Assembly: GCA_942491975.1 (NCBI GenBank)
Contig: CALOCY010000037.1
Span: 1 to 17,635, forward strand
Origin: CALOCY01 sp942491975
GTDB lineage: Bacteria; Bacteroidota; Bacteroidia; Bacteroidales; Prolixibacteraceae
Length of the DNA stretch: 17,635 nt
Reading direction: 5' to 3'
In this document: one piece after another, positions 13,650 to 17,635 of the stretch
Layout of the letters: the number at the start of each line of letters is the position of its first letter
Position numbering within the stretch: position 1 is the stretch's first letter
Translations under genes and position numbers: made by a program
The notes under the pieces: generated by a model
What the model was told of the DNA's origin: nothing
Databases searched by the model: none
The model's input: the letters and a program-made list of their open reading frames with translations, nothing else

Positions 13650-14510
13650 ATGCAAAGGCAGAGGAAAAAATTTGAGGAAACTACTGAACTTAAAGAGGCT
13701 TCTGACCGTTCTGTCGAAGAGTTAAAAGAACGTCATATGGAAAAGCAGGCACAAACGTATCTGCTACTGAGCGCACCTGATTCATATATCGAAGGCTTGA
13801 TAAAAAAGCTTGGGTTGGAGAAGGACGGATATACAGCAAAAGATTTTCTAAAATATGTAAATAAACAACGTGAAAGTGACCCTAACTTCTTAGAACCTGT
13901 TGGGCCTGGGTTAGATGGGCAGCTACATATGATGTCTACAGGGGCCAGTTATGATATTGCCCAATTAACTGCAAGTATCACAAAGTCATATCTAGTAACA
14001 GATATTTATTACAAGTGGCGCGAAATAGAAATTGACCGATCTAAAAACAATGCTGAGAATCGCGTTTGGTCTCCTTTTGCAAAAGCATTCCAGGAGTCCC
14101 CTCTAAAATTTCTTAATAATTTACAGCTAGAGCACGCATTGCAGTTGCGAAAGGAAGGCCGTTTGGAGTCACTTCGTAGTTTTCTGTTAAAAGTTTGGAA
14201 AAAAGCTCGTACCGAGGAACCGTTTGACGAAACCAATGCCAGATTATTTGCAGAAGAATTGCGTGACGAAGTTTCTTTAGCAAAAGAAGAATGGGACAAA
14301 ATTGATCAAGACCTAATAAAAATTGTGGGTGGAGAAGCTGGTGCTGGTTTGTTAGCTGCAGGGCCTCTGATAGCATCTGGTCATGGCTTATTCGTTGGGG
14401 CAGCAGCAGCGGCGGTTGGTGCAGCTACTCTTGCAGCCTCATACAAAAGAAGGAAACATTTTCCTGATCGTTTCCCTGCAGCATTTTTTATGAATATCGA
14501 AAAACCATAA
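13650..14510 (+). CDS. Cassette protein of unknown function with C-terminal hydrophobic hairpin, probably 5'-truncated
   Basis: I do not recognise the family. From the first ATG the protein has 286 residues. It begins with a highly charged helical region (QRQRKKFEETTELKEASDRS, KERHMEKQ) and continues through mixed helical sequence. It ends with a Gly/Ala-rich hydrophobic hairpin (GAGLLAAGPLIASGHGLFVG then AAAAAVGAATLAASY, about residues 228-264) and a basic tail, suggesting membrane association. The frame stays open upstream to 13467 and looks like real protein (NVNFWLSLLPWIESGIIEII, then RTPAHFDCQLNWES). That stretch has no ATG, GTG or TTG start, so the gene has probably lost its true N-terminus by frameshift. 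No ribosome binding site precedes 13650. An attC begins 17 bases after the stop, which identifies it as an integron cassette gene. Confidence 0.6.
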   Translation: MQRQRKKFEETTELKEASDRSVEELKERHMEKQAQTYLLLSAPDSYIEGLIKKLGLEKDGYTAKDFLKYVNKQRESDPNFLEPVGPGLDGQLHMMSTGASYDIAQLTASITKSYLVTDIYYKWREIEIDRSKNNAENRVWSPFAKAFQESPLKFLNNLQLEHALQLRKEGRLESLRSFLLKVWKKARTEEPFDETNARLFAEELRDEVSLAKEEWDKIDQDLIKIVGGEAGAGLLAAGPLIASGHGLFVGAAAAAVGAATLAASYKRRKHFPDRFPAAFFMNIEKP

Positions 14511-14527
14511 TAAGACAATACGTAAAT

Positions 14528-14618
14528 GCTTAACCATTGCATTCACCAGATGGCGAGAAGCTTGGCGGCGCTGACGCGGCAATTTCATTGGCGCCACTGG
14601 TGATGCAGGTCGTTATGC
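14528..14618 (+). repeat. attC recombination site, plus orientation
   Basis: The core GCTTAAC (14528-14534) fits the RYYYAAC consensus and the far core is GTTATGC (14612-14618), 91 bases in all. The arms TGCATTCACCAGATGGCG (14538-14555) and GCGCCACTGGTGATGCA (14591-14607) pair almost completely, leaving two unpaired bases (about T14543 and A14550). These are the extrahelical bases that fix strand choice in attC hairpins. It faces opposite to the attC sites at 1279 and 2919. Confidence 0.85.
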
Positions 14619-14641
14619 CGCCAAATGGACTATGTGCAGAT

Positions 14642-15313
14642 ATGGAAATCAGAACTGACATCGATAGGCCAATTCTCTTCCGAACAGTACGCGCAGATGT
14701 CTACGAGCGGAGTGTCCGCGAAGGCTCTCTGTGGCTTAGAACTAGTCACTACTACCGTAACCTTGAAGATCAGGCTCGCGCGGATCGTCTTGAGGGGGTT
14801 GGTGGCACTAAGACGCATATCCCGCTTCGCTTTAAGTACGAGAATTCGCCAGAGCTAACCATTCAGGGGCCTGGGGCCATCGGTCAAGAAATTGTTCCTC
14901 ACTACATCCTCTCTCTTCACGGAACAGCCATTTCTGAAAAGTGTAGGAGTTCGTTTGGTGGGCATACCTTTGGAGTGAGGTGTATTGCCAGACTGGCTGC
15001 TGAGGTGCTTTACCGAGCATCGAAACAACTAGGTATTCAGGGCTATCGGTTTGGGGCAGTCTCCTATCAGCACACAGCACTATGCGTCTCTCATAGTGCC
15101 CAAGGCGCGGCCATCGTGCTCGGAGGAAATCCGCAGATTGCGCTTAGGTCAGTTGATACTGATGTCCTTAGAAAGGAGCCGGTGGAGCCATTTATCGGTC
15201 AAGATGAATGGCGTATCGTTGTTTTCCCCACGTCCTATGTAAGCGACGATCCAAACGAGCCACTGAAGATAAACGTAAGCCCTGATCACTTCTTTGAATA
15301 CATCCGCCCATGA
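14642..15313 (+). CDS. Cassette protein of unknown function
   Basis: A 223-residue protein starting MEIRTDIDRPILFRTVRADV. I do not recognise a family with certainty; the opening pattern (ILFRTVRADVYERSVREGSL, then WLRTSHYYRN) vaguely recalls DUF2971-type or ADP-ribosyltransferase-like accessory proteins. No signal peptide or membrane segment is seen. The frame is open upstream to 14537, but that part lies inside the attC, so I choose the first ATG after the site (24 bases beyond its core). The ribosome binding site is weak, common in integron cassettes. GC content is higher than in the preceding cassette, showing separate origins. No second attC follows the stop, so the cassette's downstream end has been lost or this is the last remnant of the array. 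Confidence 0.6.
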   Translation: MEIRTDIDRPILFRTVRADVYERSVREGSLWLRTSHYYRNLEDQARADRLEGVGGTKTHIPLRFKYENSPELTIQGPGAIGQEIVPHYILSLHGTAISEKCRSSFGGHTFGVRCIARLAAEVLYRASKQLGIQGYRFGAVSYQHTALCVSHSAQGAAIVLGGNPQIALRSVDTDVLRKEPVEPFIGQDEWRIVVFPTSYVSDDPNEPLKINVSPDHFFEYIRP

Positions 15314-15498
15314 AGGTTGAGGGAAACGTGTGGCGGCATGGGCTACGGGACATCCTATATTGAAAGCACCAAAAACAATTTTTTCCTGACTTGTGCCAAT
15401 TTTTAAAATTGCGCCGATCGCGAAAAATAACTCACTATTTTTAAAAAGTTTATGATTTGGTAACTCTTGATTATTGGCACTAATGCTATCTTTCCTCC

Positions 15499-15790
15499 AT
15501 GCGTGGGGACTTGAAAATCAGGAAAGTGCGGACGGCATCCGGAGCGACCGCCGTACAGGTGGTCCGGAATAAGGGCAAGCAACGCTCATTTCTCAAGCAT
15601 ATTGGCAGCGCCCACGATAAGCACGAGCTTGCATTGCTGCTGGATGAGGCCAAGCAATTCATCAAAGCCCATTGCCGTCAGCCAGACCTGTTTGCTGATA
15701 TCGATCCTGATACGCTATCTTCATCATCACTGTTCAAGGCGGTTCTTGACAAGTCAAGCGCCGTTGGTATTACCCATCAGTTTGCCCGCA
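15499..15790 (+). pseudogene. IS1634-like transposase, N-terminal fragment
   Basis: From ATG 15499 the first 70 residues (LKIRKVRTASGATAVQVVRN, then KHIGSAHDKHELALLLDEAKQFI) are the N-terminal region characteristic of IS1634-family DDE transposases (usually 450-600 residues). After about residue 95 the frame runs into the complement of the abiEii gene, so the catalytic domain is missing. The junction lies around 15750-15800; both genes look truncated there. The 185 bases upstream (15314-15498) carry AT-rich sequence that probably includes the element's end and promoter (TATCTT shortly before the start). It is a dead remnant marking a deletion or recombination point. Confidence 0.65.
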
Positions 15791-16575
15791 ATGCGTTGCC
15801 TGACAAAACCTTTCCACTGACTCTGCTTGGAAACATTGCTGAAAAATTCCTCACTGAGAGCAATGGGCTCATCCAGAGGCAATTCCGTATGCCTCTTCTC
15901 GAATGTTTGTCTGATTGCTTCCCTCAGTACATCCGCTTCGATTGTGAAATTTCGGCTTAACATCCAAATATCGAAGTAATCCTTCATCAGACTGTTAGCC
16001 ATTCCCAGAACGATCATGGCGTTGAACTTTTCAGCTATCACCGTTTCAGGAGAGTAAGAGCGAATGATTGGACCGTGTTCGGCTAGAAGCGCCGGAAACT
16101 CTGCTGATTGAGGTGCTGGTACAATTTGATCTCCAAAGCCTACATCCACTTGTAGCCGTATTGGCATAGCCCCAAGATTCACACGCACAATAATCCGAAC
16201 ACCGTCATACACTGACTCTTCACGGATCTGGGTAACGGTTACAGTGTCCTTATTGAAAATGAGTCCATCATCTTCGATTGCGGTATCGCAGATCTCCTGA
16301 AATACGGTCTTCAGATTTTCCATATCAGGACTGCCAAATCCCAGCAGGTCAAGGTCCATTGTTGTCCGCTTGTTATCAAGCTTCCATGGTATATAAAGCA
16401 TAGCACCTTTGAGAATGAATCGCTCACGGTGCTCACTCTCAGCCAATCTTGAAAGGAACCGCTCCACAGTGTATCGAACTGTCAATTCCTGAAAATCTCT
16501 TCCTGTCGACCTGGCAAGGTTCAACAGTCGAGCTCGAACCGAGGCGCTTGTGTCTTTCACTGGTTTCTTTTTCAT
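15754..16575 (-). CDS. abiEii: AbiEii-type nucleotidyltransferase toxin, probably C-terminally truncated
   Basis: AbiEii is the toxin of the AbiE abortive-infection (type IV toxin-antitoxin) system, a nucleotidyltransferase of the AbiEii/AbiGii (PF08843) family. Starting at ATG 16575 it has 273 residues. Family motifs are ERFILKGAMLYIPW (51-64), RTTMDLDLLGFG with D74 and D76 as the metal-binding pair, SPETVIAEKFNAMIVLGMAN and SLMKDYFDIWML with the conserved Lys and Asp. The start overlaps the abiEi stop (ATGA), so translation is coupled. The usual C-terminal helices after KQSQWKGFVRQ are replaced by IAGKLMGNTNGA at the junction with the IS1634-like fragment, so roughly 30-50 residues seem lost. 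The catalytic half is intact. Whether the toxin still works is uncertain. Confidence 0.85.
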   Translation of the reverse strand: MKKKPVKDTSASVRARLLNLARSTGRDFQELTVRYTVERFLSRLAESEHRERFILKGAMLYIPWKLDNKRTTMDLDLLGFGSPDMENLKTVFQEICDTAIEDDGLIFNKDTVTVTQIREESVYDGVRIIVRVNLGAMPIRLQVDVGFGDQIVPAPQSAEFPALLAEHGPIIRSYSPETVIAEKFNAMIVLGMANSLMKDYFDIWMLSRNFTIEADVLREAIRQTFEKRHTELPLDEPIALSEEFFSNVSKQSQWKGFVRQRIAGKLMGNTNGA

Positions 16576-17171
16576 TGAACAAGCATCTCCATATATGGCT
16601 GGATAATTTTCTGCACACGACAAACTTTCACCGCAGCATATAGCTCATTCATGGTGAAAAGGTTTGCCTTCCAACCCTCCTGTAGGGCTTCAAGAGCAAC
16701 ATCCAGTCCGATTTTATTACGGTATTTAAAGCAGTCGGCAACCGTTTTTGCCGGGCTGTAAATACTGATTTCAGTTCCTTCAATCATGTGTTTTTCTACG
16801 CCAAAAGAAAACGCATCACCCGTACAATAGACAAAACGAACCGGTGAACCTTTGACCGGTGCCACATTTCTATTCTGACGCATAATCCATGTTTCATAAG
16901 GATGCTGGGTGCCGATCCGATGAAAATAGAGTGCTGAAATCAGACATATCACTCCTCCATGGTAGAGTTTCACCGCTTCGACGAGCGAATGGTTCTCGCC
17001 AACCTTTGCGTCTGGGAGTGAATACAGCCCGCGTCCAACACGGATAAGCTCGCCGTCGGCAACCATACGACACAGTTCAGTCTGTGGTTTCCGGACATCA
17101 GGAATATCTCCGGCTCGGAACACCGACTGCTTTCCTGCAACATCCAGTATTTTGTCTTTTGTGGTTTTCAT
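16572..17171 (-). CDS. abiEi: AbiEi antitoxin and transcriptional repressor
   Basis: AbiEi neutralises AbiEii and represses the operon by binding DNA upstream. The 199-residue protein has an N-terminal winged helix (about 1-50: KDKILDVAGKQSVFRAGDIP, LCRMVADGELIRVGRGLYSL). The larger C-terminal antitoxin domain contains HSLVEAVKLYHGGVICLISA, HPYETWIMRQN and YSPAKTVADCFKYRNKIGLD, all typical of the family. The ATG at 17171 is preceded by AGGAG four bases upstream. The gene overlaps abiEii by an ATGA junction. A promoter with a palindrome inside it lies just upstream, consistent with autoregulation. It appears full length. Confidence 0.9.
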   Translation of the reverse strand: MKTTKDKILDVAGKQSVFRAGDIPDVRKPQTELCRMVADGELIRVGRGLYSLPDAKVGENHSLVEAVKLYHGGVICLISALYFHRIGTQHPYETWIMRQNRNVAPVKGSPVRFVYCTGDAFSFGVEKHMIEGTEISIYSPAKTVADCFKYRNKIGLDVALEALQEGWKANLFTMNELYAAVKVCRVQKIIQPYMEMLVQ

Positions 17172-17195
17172 GGTACTCCTGTTGTAAATACATGA

Positions 17196-17225
17196 ATAAT
17201 ATGTTTAATCTTCTTAAGATTGCAA
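17196..17225 (-). promoter_or_regulatory. abiE promoter with embedded palindromic operator
   Basis: On the minus strand TTGCAA (17225-17220) and TATTAT (17201-17196) are 18 bases apart, about 25 bases from the abiEi start. A perfect inverted repeat, AATCTT-CTT-AAGATT (17207-17221), sits in the spacer and overlaps the -35. AbiEi proteins repress their own promoters through upstream inverted repeats, so this is the likely operator. Confidence 0.6.
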
Positions 17226-17397
17226 CAGTGACGCCCCGAAAGCAAATGATTTTCTGCCTTTCCGACGTTTTTTCTCTCCTTCCGGTAAGTAACTGGGCGT
17301 GGCGGTCCGGTTTCTCGATTACAGCATGGTGAATTTCTCCGTTTTTCAACTCTCACTCAAATGGACGAATTCTCCAATTCTGGCTGAACCAAAACTG

Positions 17398-17635
17398 ATG
17401 GGAGCGCATGGCAACAACATACTGGTTCGTTTTCTGACCAACGACGACGCCACGCAGGCTGAGCGCGTTTACCGGTTGTTCAGGCAGGCGGAAGCAAACA
17501 GGGAGGTGTTCTTTGTGCCGGTCGTTCTCGAATTGTTCTGGGTGCTGGAGTCGGCATACGGGATTGCGAGGCAGGAGATTCTCGATGCTGTCGATGCCCT
17601 GATGCAGGTTCCGGTGCTGACGTTCGACAGCAAAG
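17398..17635 (+). CDS. PIN-domain (VapC-like) protein, partial, N-terminus possibly damaged
   Basis: VapC toxins are PIN-domain RNases acting on tRNA or rRNA. The visible 79 residues include NNILVRFLTNDDATQAERVY and FFVPVVLELFWVLESAYGIA, matching the first strand and the conserved Glu (ELFWVLE) region of PIN toxins. The frame runs off the window. The start usually reads M-x-x-x-DTNILVRFL, but here it is MGAHGNNILVRFL, so the first catalytic Asp is absent. A nearby ATG at 17409 in another frame (ATGGCA) suggests a small deletion removed the Asp codon and shifted the frame. No ribosome binding site is seen and no VapB antitoxin gene is recognisable upstream, so it may be a pseudogene. Confidence 0.6.
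   Translation, partial: MGAHGNNILVRFLTNDDATQAERVYRLFRQAEANREVFFVPVVLELFWVLESAYGIARQEILDAVDALMQVPVLTFDSK

Noticed and set aside
14537..14641. N-terminal extension of the 14642-15313 gene from a TTG at 14537
   Set aside because: The stretch is the attC hairpin itself; its open frame is a by-product of the repeat.
17326..17397. In-frame ATG at 17326 as the start of the PIN gene
   Set aside because: The 24 extra residues do not resemble any PIN N-terminus and no ribosome binding site precedes it.
1..17635. CRISPR array, tRNA or rRNA genes
   Set aside because: I saw no regularly spaced short repeats and no tRNA- or rRNA-like sequence; the only repeats are attC sites, IS ends and the pairs at 13126-13280.

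Overview
This window is an accessory, horizontally acquired region dense in mobile elements and defence or toxin genes. No housekeeping gene, rRNA, tRNA or CRISPR array is visible, so the host can only be guessed. The integrase lies in the same direction as its cassettes, an 'inverted' arrangement I associate with spirochaete, planctomycete and green sulfur bacterial integrons. Together with the IS types this suggests a Gram-negative anaerobe, perhaps Chlorobiota (Chlorobium or Prosthecochloris), with low confidence.

Layout. (1) 1-4542, minus strand: an integron read right to left. It holds a broken integron integrase (4542-3636), an attI region (about 3600-3463), a first cassette with an EVE/PUA-like gene, an attC (2976-2919), a second cassette with a complete two-gene CBASS (CD-NTase plus the membrane beta-barrel effector Cap15), another attC (1350-1279), and a third cassette with an acyltransferase-3 gene. 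That last gene carries an in-frame stop and is cut at its 3' end by an IS3-family element running off the left edge. (2) 4543-6087: a ParE-like toxin relic, a tiny ORF, and a DUF4238 gene cut at its 3' end. (3) 6088-7659: an essentially intact IS3-family element (orfA/orfB, 20-bp inverted repeats). (4) 8018-12988, plus strand, visibly AT-rich: a TIR-domain protein, a Nudix enzyme whose N-terminal domain resembles the C-terminal domain of the TIR protein, a protein with two guanylate-kinase-like domains, and a separate small MutT-type Nudix hydrolase. I know no named defence system with this composition, and it is the best candidate here for an undescribed system. (5) 12989-15313: repeat-rich noncoding DNA, then two cassette-type genes separated by a well-formed attC on the plus strand, with no integrase nearby. 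(6) 15499-17635: an IS1634-like transposase fragment abutting the 3' end of an abiEi-abiEii operon (minus strand, with a recognisable promoter and palindrome), and the start of a PIN-domain gene with a damaged N-terminus.

How the genes may work together. CBASS works by the CD-NTase making a cyclic oligonucleotide that opens the Cap15 membrane effector. In the 8-13 kb cluster, a reasonable hypothesis is a nucleotide-signal circuit: the kinase-like protein makes or senses a nucleotide, the domain shared by the TIR and Nudix proteins binds it, the TIR depletes NAD, and the Nudix enzymes remove the signal or ADP-ribose products. Only the domain content and gene order are seen; the circuit is inference. 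Frameshifts, a nonsense codon, truncations and IS junctions without clear target duplications show that the region is being rearranged and is partly decaying.
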